A stretch of 27,400 nucleotides of DNA from Tidjanibacter sp. (GCA_017630115.1 JAGBVY010000123.1:1-27400); one strand, 5' to 3'; counted from the first letter of the stretch, positions 12,410 through 22,019 are shown. The notes: generated from the sequence alone by a model not told the origin. Program-made: numbers and translations.

Positions 12410-14098
12410 ATGAAAAAGCTTTTATTACTATTTGCACTCCTCGGTTGTTCCCTGAGTGCTCCATTGATGGCCGAGCCGACAGAGCATCTGTCGAATGAGG
12501 TCAAGCTTGCAGAGTTCGACAAGATATTGCTCGACTCGAAGGTCTATATAGACTTGCGCGAAGAGCGAATTGCCTATCTTAGAGGACTCTTGGAGATGAG
12601 TGGCGACCCCGAGCAGGAGTATGAATTGCTCCGACGACTCTTCGACGAATACTACTCCTACAACTTCGATGCAGCGCTCGAATATGGCAATCGCGCGGTG
12701 GCTGTGGCTGGCCGTATGAAAAATCGTAAGCTCATATCGGAGAGCAACTTAGGTGTGGCTCAGCTCTATACGGTGGCGGGTATGTATGCCGAGGCAATGG
12801 GCGCTTTTGAGAGGGTCGATACGTTGGCTCTTACGCCACAGTCGAAGAGCGACTACTACAAGGCACGCATCCACTACAACCGCGACTTCAAGGAGTACTC
12901 CAAGGATGAGAATATGCGTAGCGAGTGTGACCGTAAGCTCGGCTACTATCGTCAGAGGCTCTACGACCTGCCCAAAAAGGCGGGGCAGGCCCCCGAGCGC
13001 TACCGCCTCGACTCACTCTCGACACGCCTGCTCGAATACTACGACAAGTGGGACTACGCCAATGCGCTCGATTGTGCTATGAAGGCTGTGGCGATGACCA
13101 ATCCTACCCAACACGACTACGCCATCATCTCCTATTATGTATCTATGGTATATGACGAGTTGGAGGACTACGACTCTCAGCTCGACTGGCTCTTGCGCTC
13201 GGCCACTACCGATATGCGTCTGGCTGTGAAGGACCACGCCTCGCTCTGTATGTTGGCCTCGATGAGGGCTCAGGTGGACGACGTAGAGCGTGCTTTCCGC
13301 TACATCCGCGCTTCTACCGACGATGCAATGTTTTACAACGCCAAGCTCCGTCAATGGCAGGTGGCAAGCCGTATGAATACAATTGAGGATGCCTACCACA
13401 AGAGTGTGCGCCAACATCAGCGTGCCAATACACACACAACTATTGCTGTGTCGTTGTTGGCTGCGGTGTTGCTGGTGGCTTGTATATATGTAGTGCTGCT
13501 GCTGAGGCGTATGGCAATGACGCAGAACGACTTGAAGTCTAAAAACGAGGAGGTTGTGGCGGTTAATAACGCCTTGAAGCTGACCAATAAGCAGCTCTCG
13601 GAGCTGAATCTCTCGATTGCCGAGGCCAATATGGTTAAGGAGGAGTATATCGGTCTGTTCCTATCAATGTGTTCGGACTATATAGACAAAATAGCTTCGA
13701 TGCAACGTCGTGTGCGAAAGGGAATTAAGAGCGGCTCTATTGCCGAACTCAATAGGGAGTTCCCGTCGAGTGATATCATCGACGCCGAGAAGGAGCATTT
13801 CTACGAAGTGTTCGATAGCGCTTTTTTGAACCTTTATCCCAACTTTGTCGATGAGTTCAATGCCCTCCTCGAAGATGATGGCAAGATAGAGTTGCGTAAG
13901 GGCGAAAGGCTCAATACGGAGCTTCGTATCTATGCCCTTATTAGACTCGGCATAACCGACTCGTCGAAGATTGCGCTGCTACTACATTATTCGGTCAATA
14001 CAATCTACAATTATCGCGCTAAGGTGAAGAATAGGGCCAAGGGTAATAGAGAGGATTTCGAGCAGGTAATTCGTACTCTCTGCTCCTTTAAGGCATAG
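12410..14098 (+). CDS. Inner-membrane sensor/regulator, DUF6377-type (TPR-like sensor, TM, coiled coil, HTH)
   Basis: This 562-residue protein has a signal peptide (1-21, ending PLMAEP) and a periplasmic alpha-helical repeat region of TPR type (about 30-330). One membrane helix (344-366) is followed by a coiled coil (about 370-408). The cytoplasmic C terminus has a helix-turn-helix (about 505-545, ELRIYALIRLGITDSSKIALLLHYSVNTI), resembling the end of LuxR-like regulators. This architecture matches the DUF6377 regulators seen beside Bacteroidetes polysaccharide loci. It lies divergent from GH30-GH3 and upstream of susC, so it is the likely local regulator of both arms. No histidine kinase or hybrid two-component protein is present. 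A perfect terminator hairpin follows, so it is transcribed separately from susC. Confidence 0.82.
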   Translation: MKKLLLLFALLGCSLSAPLMAEPTEHLSNEVKLAEFDKILLDSKVYIDLREERIAYLRGLLEMSGDPEQEYELLRRLFDEYYSYNFDAALEYGNRAVAVAGRMKNRKLISESNLGVAQLYTVAGMYAEAMGAFERVDTLALTPQSKSDYYKARIHYNRDFKEYSKDENMRSECDRKLGYYRQRLYDLPKKAGQAPERYRLDSLSTRLLEYYDKWDYANALDCAMKAVAMTNPTQHDYAIISYYVSMVYDELEDYDSQLDWLLRSATTDMRLAVKDHASLCMLASMRAQVDDVERAFRYIRASTDDAMFYNAKLRQWQVASRMNTIEDAYHKSVRQHQRANTHTTIAVSLLAAVLLVACIYVVLLLRRMAMTQNDLKSKNEEVVAVNNALKLTNKQLSELNLSIAEANMVKEEYIGLFLSMCSDYIDKIASMQRRVRKGIKSGSIAELNREFPSSDIIDAEKEHFYEVFDSAFLNLYPNFVDEFNALLEDDGKIELRKGERLNTELRIYALIRLGITDSSKIALLLHYSVNTIYNYRAKVKNRAKGNREDFEQVIRTLCSFKA

Positions 14099-14118
14099 GC
14101 GCAAAAAGGTATTCGGAA

Positions 14119-14150
14119 GTAAAAATCGCCTCTTTTGGGGCGATTTTTAC
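14119..14150 (+). terminator. Terminator of the DUF6377 regulator gene
   Basis: GTAAAAATCGCC (14119-14130) and GGCGATTTTTAC (14139-14150) form a perfect 12-bp stem with an 8-nt loop, 20 nt past the stop. A T-run within the descending arm makes it a good intrinsic terminator. Confidence 0.85.
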
Positions 14151-14193
14151 GTTGTAGGAGCTTTGTCGTCGTCCACTTTTTTTGATTTTTCAA

Positions 14194-14235
14194 AAGCGGT
14201 TAACCGCTTGATAGTTGCGACTTTACGCAACTATC
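14194..14235. promoter_or_regulatory. Candidate operator: palindrome plus adjacent inverted repeat
   Basis: AAGCGGTTAACCGCTT (14194-14209) is a perfect 16-bp palindrome. It is followed without a gap by GATAGTTGCG (14210-14219), a 6-nt loop and CGCAACTATC (14226-14235), a perfect 10-bp inverted repeat. It sits about 190-230 nt upstream of the susC start, the position expected for an activator or repressor site. The cognate regulator is inferred to be the DUF6377 protein. Confidence 0.55.
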
Positions 14236-14283
14236 AACGATTTTCTTATCCACTTATTTGCTTTACAAGGGTGCAAGAGTTGG

Positions 14284-14292
14284 TATTTTTTG
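14284..14292 (+). promoter_or_regulatory. Weak promoter candidate for susC
   Basis: TATTTTTTG differs from TAnnTTTG by one extra T. TTTG at 14257-14260 is a possible -33 box with slightly long spacing. It would leave a leader of about 120 nt. No better match was seen in this gap. Confidence 0.3.
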
Positions 14293-14420
14293 CTAAATTT
14301 ACTATCGAAAAGTAAGACCTAAAATAGAAACTTCATCACTTTCGCACGTTCAAACGAATTGCTTGACTACAAAACCAAAACTAACATATTATTCCCAATT
14401 CACTAACAAATTAAAAGCCT

Positions 14421-17400
14421 ATGAAAAACTTTACACTTAAAATCGCTCTCTTCCTTGCGTTGATGGGCGTCGGCTGTGGTAGCTTGTATGCACAGCAAGT
14501 GAGAGGTACGGTCAAAAATACCGAAGGTGAGCCCGTGATTGGCGCAACCGTGATGGTAGATGAGACCAACCAAGGTACAATTACTGGTGTTGATGGCGAA
14601 TACACAATCGCTGTTGGCGACCCAGCTAAGGCACATCTGACTGTGTCGTATCTTGGTATGACAACCGTTACCGAGGCTGTTGCAGGCCGCTCGGTAATTG
14701 ACTTCGTTCTCGAAAACGAGGCAGAGGTGGTTGAGGATGTTGTGGTGATTGGTTACGGTACTCAGAAGAAGAGTGTCGTGACTGCCGCTATCTCCTCAAT
14801 CTCGGAGGATGCAATTGAAAAATCTGCCCCCACTCGTATCGACAACGCTCTGCGTGGTCTTTCGTCGGGTGTGGCTGTTCAGCAGGTTTCGGGTGCTCCC
14901 GGCGCATCGTCGCAGGTGCGTATTCGTGGTATCGGCTCTATCAACGACTCGCAGCCTCTGTACATCGTTGATGGTATGGCTCTCTCGGGCGGTATCGACT
15001 ACCTCAACCCCAGCGATATTGAGCGTATCGAGGTGTTGAAAGATGCTGCTTCGGCTGCTGTTTATGGTGCTCGTGCTGCCAATGGTGTAATCCTCGTGAC
15101 CACCAAAAAAGGTAAATCGGGCGACGCTGTTATTACCTACGACTACTCCTATGGTATGCAGAACGTATGGCGCAAACCCGCCGTTCTGAACGCTACCGAG
15201 TATGCTGTTATGATGAACGAGGCCGCTATCAACGCAGGTAAGGCTCCCGTCTATGCCGACCCATTTGCTTTGGGCGAGGGCACCGACTGGGTAGATGCAG
15301 TTCTGAATAAGAACGCCCCCGTTGTTCAGCACCAAGTACAGGTTAGTGGCGCAAGCGACAAGGTGAACTATATGTTCTCGGCCGGCTACTACTCGCAGGA
15401 CGGTATTGTCGGCGGTAACTACGGCGTGTCGAACTACGACCGTCTTACCTTGCGTGCCAACACTCAGGCTACTCTCTACGACCGCACCAAAGTGCGCGAT
15501 TGGTTCAACAAAGCAACCGTTTCGGTTAATGTTTCTTATGCAAACATCCAGTCGGTAGGCAGCGTTGGCGAGAGCTCGGAGTTTGGTACCGTTCTCGGCT
15601 CGGCTATGGCTATGAGTCCATTGCAGTCGATTTACGCTTCGGAGGCCGACATTGAGGAGTACAAAAAGATTTTCATCGCTCAGCCCGACGACTCGGAGCT
15701 CTATGTATATCCTTATATGATTCGCGACGATGAGGGTAACGTATATTCGATGGTTGATGGCGGTGTTTACAATGAGCTTCACCACCCCTTGGCTTCGATG
15801 GAGCTTCCCGCAACCCAGTACAACACCGACAAGTTTGTGGCTAACGCAGCTCTGGATTTGCAGCTTTTCGACGGTCTAACGTTCCGCACTTCGTTTGGTG
15901 CTGACCTTTCGTTCTGGGGCAACCACGGCTACAACCAGCAGTACTATCGCAACCAGAAGTCCTTCAACCTCGACCAAGTATCGGAGGTTGTGACTTGGGA
16001 GCCTGTTTATGCCGACGATGGCAAGACTATTATCGGTGCAAACGAGATTAAGACCTACAAACCTCAGTATGCTACTGGCGCTTACCAGCAGATGAACCGC
16101 GGTTTGCAGTGGCAGATTGAGAACACCTTGACCTACGAGAAAGAGTTTGGCGACCACGGTATCCAGCTGCTGCTCGGTCAGGCTGCTATCTCGCAGAATA
16201 GCGCTCAGGTGGGTGGCTCGAAGAGCAATCTCCCCGAGGTGAACGAGTATATGGCCAACATCAACTTCGCAACCGGTACTTCGGCTGACGGCTGGCAGAG
16301 TGTTTATGGTTACTACCACACCACTCCCTATCGCTTGGCTTCTTACTTCGCTCGTGCTTCTTACAACTACGCCGAGAAATATATGTTGCAGGCCACCGTA
16401 CGTCGTGACGGTTCGTCGCGCTTCGGTCCCAGCAACAAGTGGGGCGTATTCCCCTCCGTATCGGCAGGTTGGAACGTGAAGAATGAGGAGTTTATGCAGG
16501 CAATCGACCTCGTGAGCGCACTGAAAGTTCGCGCATCGTGGGGTAAGAACGGTAACGACGCCATCGGCGATATGCGCTACACCACCACTATGGTATCGGG
16601 TAACAACTACCCCTTCGGTACTGGCGCAACTGAGGGTATCGTAATCGGTAACAAACCCAACGGCTTGTCGAACCCCAACATTATGTGGGAGGAGTCGGTA
16701 CAGACCGACCTTGGTGTTGATTTCGGCTTCTTTAACAACTCGCTCACCCTGAGCCTCGACTACTATCAGAAAGAGACTCGCGGTATGCTGATGGAGATGC
16801 AGGTTCCCTCCTATGCAGGTGACTCCGCTCCTATCGGTAACGTTGGTAATATGATAAATAAAGGTATCGAGATTGACCTCGGCTATCGTGGCAATGTTGG
16901 CGATTTGCATTACAGCATCAACGGCAACATCTCCTACAATACCAACAAACTTACCCACCTCGGCGACGAATCGACCTATCTGACCGGTGACTCGCACAAG
17001 ATTGGTACTCTTACCCGTGGTGACTTGAATATGATATTCCCCTACTTCTGGGGTTGGAAAACCGACGGTGTGTTCCAGAATATGGACGAGGTTAATGCCT
17101 ACACCCACACCGACGAGGATGGTAACGTAAGCCTCATTCAGCCCAATGCAACCCCCGGTGACTTCCGCTGGGTGGATGTGAACGAAGATGGCGTTATCAA
17201 TGAGGATGACCGTACTATGATTGGTAAAGGTATGCCTGACTGGACCTTTGGTTTGAACCTCTCGCTCGAATGGAGGGGCTTCGATTTCAGCGCCTTTATT
17301 CAGGGTCAGACCGGCAACGACGTATTCAACGTAAGCCGTCGTACCGACCTCTACTACATCAACCTTCCTAAGAACGTTTTGAACCGTTGGACCGGCGAGG

Positions 17401-17729
17401 GCTCGACCAACTCTGCTCCCAAATATGAGAACGAGTCGAAGAACGAGAACTACCGTGTTTCGGACTATTGGTTGGAGGATGCTTCGTTCCTCCGCGTTAG
17501 GAACGTACAGTTTGGCTATACTCTGCCTCAGAGCATCACCAAACACTTGGCTATCTCGCGCGTAAGGCTATATGTATCGTGCGACAACTTGCTCACTTTG
17601 ACCAAATATACAGGTTGCGACCCCGAGGTTACCGGTGGTAACTCGGCGTTTGGTACTGCCTACGGTATCGACCGTGGTGTATATCCTCAGGCACGCACCC
17701 TCACCTTTGGCGCTAACGTTACTTTCTAA
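14421..17729 (+). CDS. susC: SusC/RagA family TonB-dependent outer-membrane transporter
   Basis: The 1102-residue porin imports oligosaccharides across the outer membrane using TonB energy. A signal peptide ends LYAQQ (cleavage after about A24). Residues 27-98 form a carboxypeptidase-regulatory-like domain (VRGTVKNTEGEPVIGATV). VVVIGYGTQKKS (107-118) is the SusC-type TonB-box region. The plug follows, with VRIRGIGS (166-173), PLYIVDG (179-185) and AAVYGARAANGVILVTTKKG (212-231). The remainder is the 22-strand barrel, ending in an aromatic residue (NVTF), as outer-membrane proteins do. A DVNEDGVINEDD loop is typical of the family. It is the first gene of the plus-strand glucan operon and pairs with the susD gene 23 nt downstream. 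Confidence 0.97.
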   Translation: MKNFTLKIALFLALMGVGCGSLYAQQVRGTVKNTEGEPVIGATVMVDETNQGTITGVDGEYTIAVGDPAKAHLTVSYLGMTTVTEAVAGRSVIDFVLENEAEVVEDVVVIGYGTQKKSVVTAAISSISEDAIEKSAPTRIDNALRGLSSGVAVQQVSGAPGASSQVRIRGIGSINDSQPLYIVDGMALSGGIDYLNPSDIERIEVLKDAASAAVYGARAANGVILVTTKKGKSGDAVITYDYSYGMQNVWRKPAVLNATEYAVMMNEAAINAGKAPVYADPFALGEGTDWVDAVLNKNAPVVQHQVQVSGASDKVNYMFSAGYYSQDGIVGGNYGVSNYDRLTLRANTQATLYDRTKVRDWFNKATVSVNVSYANIQSVGSVGESSEFGTVLGSAMAMSPLQSIYASEADIEEYKKIFIAQPDDSELYVYPYMIRDDEGNVYSMVDGGVYNELHHPLASMELPATQYNTDKFVANAALDLQLFDGLTFRTSFGADLSFWGNHGYNQQYYRNQKSFNLDQVSEVVTWEPVYADDGKTIIGANEIKTYKPQYATGAYQQMNRGLQWQIENTLTYEKEFGDHGIQLLLGQAAISQNSAQVGGSKSNLPEVNEYMANINFATGTSADGWQSVYGYYHTTPYRLASYFARASYNYAEKYMLQATVRRDGSSRFGPSNKWGVFPSVSAGWNVKNEEFMQAIDLVSALKVRASWGKNGNDAIGDMRYTTTMVSGNNYPFGTGATEGIVIGNKPNGLSNPNIMWEESVQTDLGVDFGFFNNSLTLSLDYYQKETRGMLMEMQVPSYAGDSAPIGNVGNMINKGIEIDLGYRGNVGDLHYSINGNISYNTNKLTHLGDESTYLTGDSHKIGTLTRGDLNMIFPYFWGWKTDGVFQNMDEVNAYTHTDEDGNVSLIQPNATPGDFRWVDVNEDGVINEDDRTMIGKGMPDWTFGLNLSLEWRGFDFSAFIQGQTGNDVFNVSRRTDLYYINLPKNVLNRWTGEGSTNSAPKYENESKNENYRVSDYWLEDASFLRVRNVQFGYTLPQSITKHLAISRVRLYVSCDNLLTLTKYTGCDPEVTGGNSAFGTAYGIDRGVYPQARTLTFGANVTF

Positions 17730-17752
17730 TCATCCAATAACGGCTTAATACT

Positions 17753-19270
17753 ATGAAAAAGATTAAATTATTTGCAATTAGTGTACTGGCTGCTCTTGGA
17801 ATGACCGCCTGTACCGAGGACTTCCTTACGGTAGATTCGACCACCCAGATTCTGCGTTCGAATTACTTTACCGAGGAGAGCCGTCTGTTTACCAGCGTGG
17901 TGGCCGCCTATGACCCCCTCAACTGGTTCGACTACTTCTATCAGTACGACGCTCTGAATATGGTGTCGGATATTATGGCTGATGATATCTACTGTGGTGG
18001 CTCCAACGACGGCGACCAGCCCGTGTTGGTTAAAACCCACTACTACACTGCTACCTCTGTGGATTGCTGCAACCAGATTTGGACCATCGCCTACTCGGGT
18101 ATCAACCGTGCCAACATCGTGATGGAGGAGGCTGAGATTATGGAAAATCTCCCCGCTGACATCAAGAATCGCTATGTGGCTGAGGCTATGATTCTGAAAG
18201 CATACTACTACAATGTGCTTTGGAAATTCTGGGGCAACATCCCCTTCTACGATGCAAACCTCACTTCGCCCTACTACACCGACCAGATTAAGGCCGACGA
18301 AGTGTATGCAAACGTAATCAAGATGATTGAGGACGCTCTGAAACTCAACGCTCTGCCTTTGAAGGCAACCGCTGGCGAGGAGGGTCGCGTAACCACCGCT
18401 ATGGCTTATATGCTCTATACCGAGATGGTTATGTATCAGAACGATAATTCGCGCTATGCAACCGCTCTGGGCTATATGAACGAGATTATTGCTTCGGGTC
18501 AGTATGGCTTGGTTGATGACTTCGCAGGTATCTGGGAAGAGAGCGGCGAGTGGGGCAAAGAGTCCATCTGGGAGATCAACTACGTTTCGGAGGGTGCTGT
18601 TCGTTCGTGGAACTCGCCCATCGCTACCGGTGGTACGGTTTATCCTATGCTCATCGGTATCCCCGGATGTAAGAGTGTCTATTGCGACGGTTGGGGCTTC
18701 TCGCCTGTTGCTCAGCACGCCTACGATATGTATGAGGACGGCGACAAACGCAAAGATGGCGGTATCTTGAACTATGAGAAGTTCAAAGCCGACACCGGTG
18801 CTGCTGACTATACTCCTCGTTGGCAGGATACGGGCAACTTCTTGAAGAAGTATATCGCTCGCCTTAACGGTAACCACGGTCAGAAGGCCGACGGCGATAT
18901 GAACCACGGCAACAACCATCGTGTATATCGCTACGCAGAGGTTCTGCTCAATGCTGCTGAGTTGGAGTTGGCATTGAATCAGGGCGACAAGGGTAAAGCT
19001 AAACTCAATGAGGTTCAGACCCGTGCAGGTGCTACTCTGACTGAGAGCACTCTGGAAAACATCATTCAGGAGCGTCGTAAAGAGTTCCTCGGTGAGGGTA
19101 AACGCTACTGGGATTTGGTTCGTACCGGTATGGCTGCTGAGGTACTCAAAGCAAACGCTCACGAGTATAGGGAGACCGACTGGACAGTTAATAAGAAATA
19201 CTGGCCTATTCCTCAGGGTGAGATGGACAAAGTGGACGAAGCTCACAAGATGACCCAGAACCCCTATTAG
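17753..19270 (+). CDS. susD: SusD/RagB family glycan-binding lipoprotein
   Basis: The 505-residue surface lipoprotein forms the lid of the SusC transporter and helps bind the glycan. The signal peptide ends GMTAC (C20). The mature start TEDFLTVDSTTQI is the classic SusD N terminus. TPR-like helices and typical stretches such as NRANIVMEEAE, YVAEAMILKAYYYNVLWKFWG and the C-terminal RRKEFLGEGKRYWDLVRTG and YWPIPQGEMD are visible. Length is normal. It follows susC by 23 nt and precedes the surface glycan-binding protein by 44 nt in one operon. Substrate binding residues cannot be assigned from sequence alone. Confidence 0.96.
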   Translation: MKKIKLFAISVLAALGMTACTEDFLTVDSTTQILRSNYFTEESRLFTSVVAAYDPLNWFDYFYQYDALNMVSDIMADDIYCGGSNDGDQPVLVKTHYYTATSVDCCNQIWTIAYSGINRANIVMEEAEIMENLPADIKNRYVAEAMILKAYYYNVLWKFWGNIPFYDANLTSPYYTDQIKADEVYANVIKMIEDALKLNALPLKATAGEEGRVTTAMAYMLYTEMVMYQNDNSRYATALGYMNEIIASGQYGLVDDFAGIWEESGEWGKESIWEINYVSEGAVRSWNSPIATGGTVYPMLIGIPGCKSVYCDGWGFSPVAQHAYDMYEDGDKRKDGGILNYEKFKADTGAADYTPRWQDTGNFLKKYIARLNGNHGQKADGDMNHGNNHRVYRYAEVLLNAAELELALNQGDKGKAKLNEVQTRAGATLTESTLENIIQERRKEFLGEGKRYWDLVRTGMAAEVLKANAHEYRETDWTVNKKYWPIPQGEMDKVDEAHKMTQNPY

Positions 19271-19314
19271 TAGAGAATGGTAATCGGATACTTTAATATA
19301 ATAATAGGTAAAGT

Positions 19315-21843
19315 ATGAAAAAATTAGTTAAATATATCGTATTGGTCGCAGCCACTATGTTTGCAGTGGGCTGTACCCCCGATTATCCAACTATCGATCA
19401 GGATAGCCTGCCTTTGGCTTCCGAGTTGGATGTGGAGATTGTTGCAGACCAAACCACCAACCTTGTGACCTTCACCTTGAAGAATCAGGGTATGACCCCT
19501 ATGTGGATTTTTGGCGAGCAGCGTCCCGATGACCCCGCAGTGAAGAAAGATACTTTTGCTGTTACTATCAATGGTTATACCGCTCGCTTCCGCGACGCTG
19601 GTACTTACGCTGTTGAGGTTAAGGCCTACAATGCAAGCGGTGTTTCGCAAGGCTCGGTAGTTAAGGAGTTTACATTGGAGAATACCTATCGTGACCCCTT
19701 CGATGCTACCAAGTATTTCAATGCTGTGTCGAACAACTCGTCGCTCACTTGGCAGTGGAACAACGAGGTGGCCGGCCACTTTGGTTGCGGTGACTCGATT
19801 GGCAATCCTACCGGTTGGTGGAACTGCGATGCCAATGGTAAGGCTGGTGTAGGTCTTTACGACGACCGCCTGACTTTCTCGGCTGATGGTAAATATACCT
19901 ACAACCCCGGCGAGGATGGTTCGCTCTATGTAAATCACGACGTATCGACTCTGCCCGGTACCGATCCTTCGCTCACCGAAGACTATGCAATCACTGTTGC
20001 TGAGAAGACTTGGGAGTACCGCTTCGAGCAGGTATGGAATGAGCAGGGTATTGAGGAGATTTGGCTCGTTTTGGAAGAGGGTGCTAACCTCTCCTATGTA
20101 CCTCACGATGAGGCTCTGACCAATCCTCGCTACCTCGTAGTGGAGAATTCGGTGGCTACAATGAAGAAGAAACTCAACCTTGTATGGTACACTCCTACCG
20201 GCAACGGTGGCGGTCCTATCGCTTGGAAGTATGAGTTTATCCCTGAGGTGAAGGTTGTAACTCCCGAGGAGATGCTTGCAGGCGCAGGCGCTGAGGGTAA
20301 GGTTTGGGTTATGGATAGCAATACTCCCGGCCACCTTGGTTGCGGTGAGTCTATCGAGAATCCTACTGGCTGGTGGAGCGCACCTGCTGGTGACAAGGCT
20401 GCCTTTGGTCTCTACGACGACGAGATTACCTTCTATCCCGATGGTAAGTATGTATATTCGTCGGGTGCCGATGGTCTGATGTATATCAACTGGGGTGTAA
20501 CCCTCATCGGTCCCAACCCCGGTGTTGAGCCCGACTTCGACATCGAGTGGCCTCTTACCGAGAGCACCTACACCTTCGTGAATAACACCATCACTTTGGC
20601 TTCGGAGACTCCTATGGTATATGTTCCTTCGGACCACGTTTGGACCAACCCCGTATTCCACGTTACCGAGCTTACCGAGTACACTATGACTGTTGTTGCC
20701 GACAACCCAGGTTGCTACTGGCAGATGAAGTTCCGTGCTCGCGACGCTAAGGCTCCCGCTGTAACCTTTGCTGGTGAGAATATCGCCGACGGTCCTGTTG
20801 ATTTGACCATCGCTCAGGGCGAGGTAATCGAGGTTGGTGGTGTAAACTTCGAGGATATTTGGGTTGATCCCGACTTCTTTGAGGTGGTTGATGCCAACAA
20901 TCTGAAATTCTTGGCCGTAGATGGCGACTACCGCGTAGCTTACGACGGCAAGTGGTTTAAGGTTGTTCCTATGGAGGGCGGCAATAAGGCTACCTACGAG
21001 GCTGGCAAGGCTCTCTGGATTATTGGTGACGGTGGTGGTAAGCCCGAGGGCGCACTCATCGGTTGGAATACCGGCGAGGCTCCTCTGCCTATGGCTCGCA
21101 TCAGCGACAACCAGTATCGCATCACTCTTTGGATGAAAGCCGAGGGTGGCTCGATTAAGGTATTTGGCCAGAGCGACTGGGGCGTTGAGTGGACTCAGGA
21201 TATGTATGGTACTGTAATCGACAACGGTTTCTTCAACGTTCCTGGTGTCGATGGTAATATCCACACCGTTAGCGGCGCTACCGCAGGCTTCTACACCTTC
21301 TACTTCACCGACAATGGCGGTATCTTGGATATGGAGGTTAAGAAATTTGTTACCAAACCCACTTCGCTTGATTCCGCAGCTGCAAGCAACCTCTGGAAAG
21401 GTGGTTATGCTGTAAGCTACTGGTTTGCAGACAACAACTGGAATCAGATTGGCAACCCCACCGTTGTTGAGGATGGCGCTAACTACAAAGTTACCCTCCC
21501 CGAAGGTATGGGTGCTTCGCAGTGGCAGGGCCAGATGGCTATTATGACCGACATCAACATTGAGGAGGGCAAGAACTACGACTTCCAAGTGAAACTCTAC
21601 TCGGAGGTTAATCAGCCCACCGTAACTGTGAAACTCTGCAATGGTCAGGAAGGTGCTGCCGACGCTCCCTTCTTCTTCGATCCCAAAGTGAGCATCGTTG
21701 AGTATGAGGAGACCACCGTACTCTACTGGAACTTTGCAGGTCAGGCTTGCACCCCCGCTAAGCTCGTTCTCGACTTCGGCGGCTGCGTTCCTGGCTCGGT
21801 AATCGAGGTACGCGACCTCGTTTTGCAGGAGCACGTTGAGTAA
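19315..21843 (+). CDS. Surface glycan-binding lipoprotein with duplicated modules
   Basis: This 842-residue lipoprotein (signal ending FAVGC, C20) sits in the usual third place after susC-susD. Residues about 37-121 look like a PKD/Ig-like domain. Two tandem copies of one module follow, at about 153-310 and 338-475, each with GHxGCGxSIxNPTGWW, GLYDD, DGKYxY and NPxxxV. Residues about 565-678 resemble SusE/SusF-type binding domains (KALWIIGDGGG, FGQSDWGVEW, AGFYTFYF). The last 160 residues form a beta-sandwich like a CBM4/9-type carbohydrate-binding module (SNLWKGGYAVSYWFADNNWNQ). No catalytic motif was seen. Inferred role: holding the polysaccharide at the cell surface for GH16/GH30 attack. 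A terminator directly follows. Confidence 0.85.
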   Translation: MKKLVKYIVLVAATMFAVGCTPDYPTIDQDSLPLASELDVEIVADQTTNLVTFTLKNQGMTPMWIFGEQRPDDPAVKKDTFAVTINGYTARFRDAGTYAVEVKAYNASGVSQGSVVKEFTLENTYRDPFDATKYFNAVSNNSSLTWQWNNEVAGHFGCGDSIGNPTGWWNCDANGKAGVGLYDDRLTFSADGKYTYNPGEDGSLYVNHDVSTLPGTDPSLTEDYAITVAEKTWEYRFEQVWNEQGIEEIWLVLEEGANLSYVPHDEALTNPRYLVVENSVATMKKKLNLVWYTPTGNGGGPIAWKYEFIPEVKVVTPEEMLAGAGAEGKVWVMDSNTPGHLGCGESIENPTGWWSAPAGDKAAFGLYDDEITFYPDGKYVYSSGADGLMYINWGVTLIGPNPGVEPDFDIEWPLTESTYTFVNNTITLASETPMVYVPSDHVWTNPVFHVTELTEYTMTVVADNPGCYWQMKFRARDAKAPAVTFAGENIADGPVDLTIAQGEVIEVGGVNFEDIWVDPDFFEVVDANNLKFLAVDGDYRVAYDGKWFKVVPMEGGNKATYEAGKALWIIGDGGGKPEGALIGWNTGEAPLPMARISDNQYRITLWMKAEGGSIKVFGQSDWGVEWTQDMYGTVIDNGFFNVPGVDGNIHTVSGATAGFYTFYFTDNGGILDMEVKKFVTKPTSLDSAAASNLWKGGYAVSYWFADNNWNQIGNPTVVEDGANYKVTLPEGMGASQWQGQMAIMTDINIEEGKNYDFQVKLYSEVNQPTVTVKLCNGQEGAADAPFFFDPKVSIVEYEETTVLYWNFAGQACTPAKLVLDFGGCVPGSVIEVRDLVLQEHVE

Positions 21844-21860
21844 GATGTGCCAATAGTATG

Positions 21861-21908
21861 GGCAGGGGAAACCTATGTAAATGGGCAACCCCTGCCTATT
21901 TTTTTATT
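21861..21908 (+). terminator. Intrinsic terminator inside the PUL after the binding-protein gene
   Basis: GGCAGGGG (21861-21868) pairs with CCCCTGCC (21889-21896) and is followed by TATTTTTTTATT. It lies 17 nt past the stop and separates susC-susD-binding protein from GH16-CotH, so downstream genes depend on read-through or a promoter in 21909-22019. No clear TAnnTTTG box was found there. Confidence 0.8.
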
Positions 21909-22019
21909 AGATGTTTTTTTTAGACCAACCAACCGATTGTAGAAAGAGTCCTACCAAAGTAGGCCGCAACCCACACACGGTAAGAGGGTGGGCGGGCCTA
22001 ACAAAACCGATTTCTAATT

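Larger units (their letters stand above)
14099..14420. other. Regulatory region between regulator and susC
   Basis: These 322 bases have no gene. They hold the regulator's terminator (14119-14150), a 16-bp palindrome (14194-14209), a directly adjacent 10-bp inverted repeat (14210-14235), a weak promoter candidate (14284-14292) and a long AT-rich leader before susC. Confidence 0.8.

Noticed and set aside
14210..14250. Invertible promoter or site-specific recombination site upstream of susC
   Set aside because: Only one copy of each inverted repeat exists and no recombinase gene is in the window. An operator is the simpler reading.
15876..17546. 556-codon open frame antisense to susC
   Set aside because: The plus strand is a textbook SusC with plug and barrel motifs. 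The antisense product has no domain, and similar shadows occur opposite susD (17768-19246) and other genes with the same codon bias.
19324..21888. Very long open frame (854 codons) on the strand opposite the surface glycan-binding protein gene
   Set aside because: It mirrors the codon bias of the real gene, shows no recognisable domain, and the plus-strand frame has a lipoprotein signal, repeated modules and operon placement.
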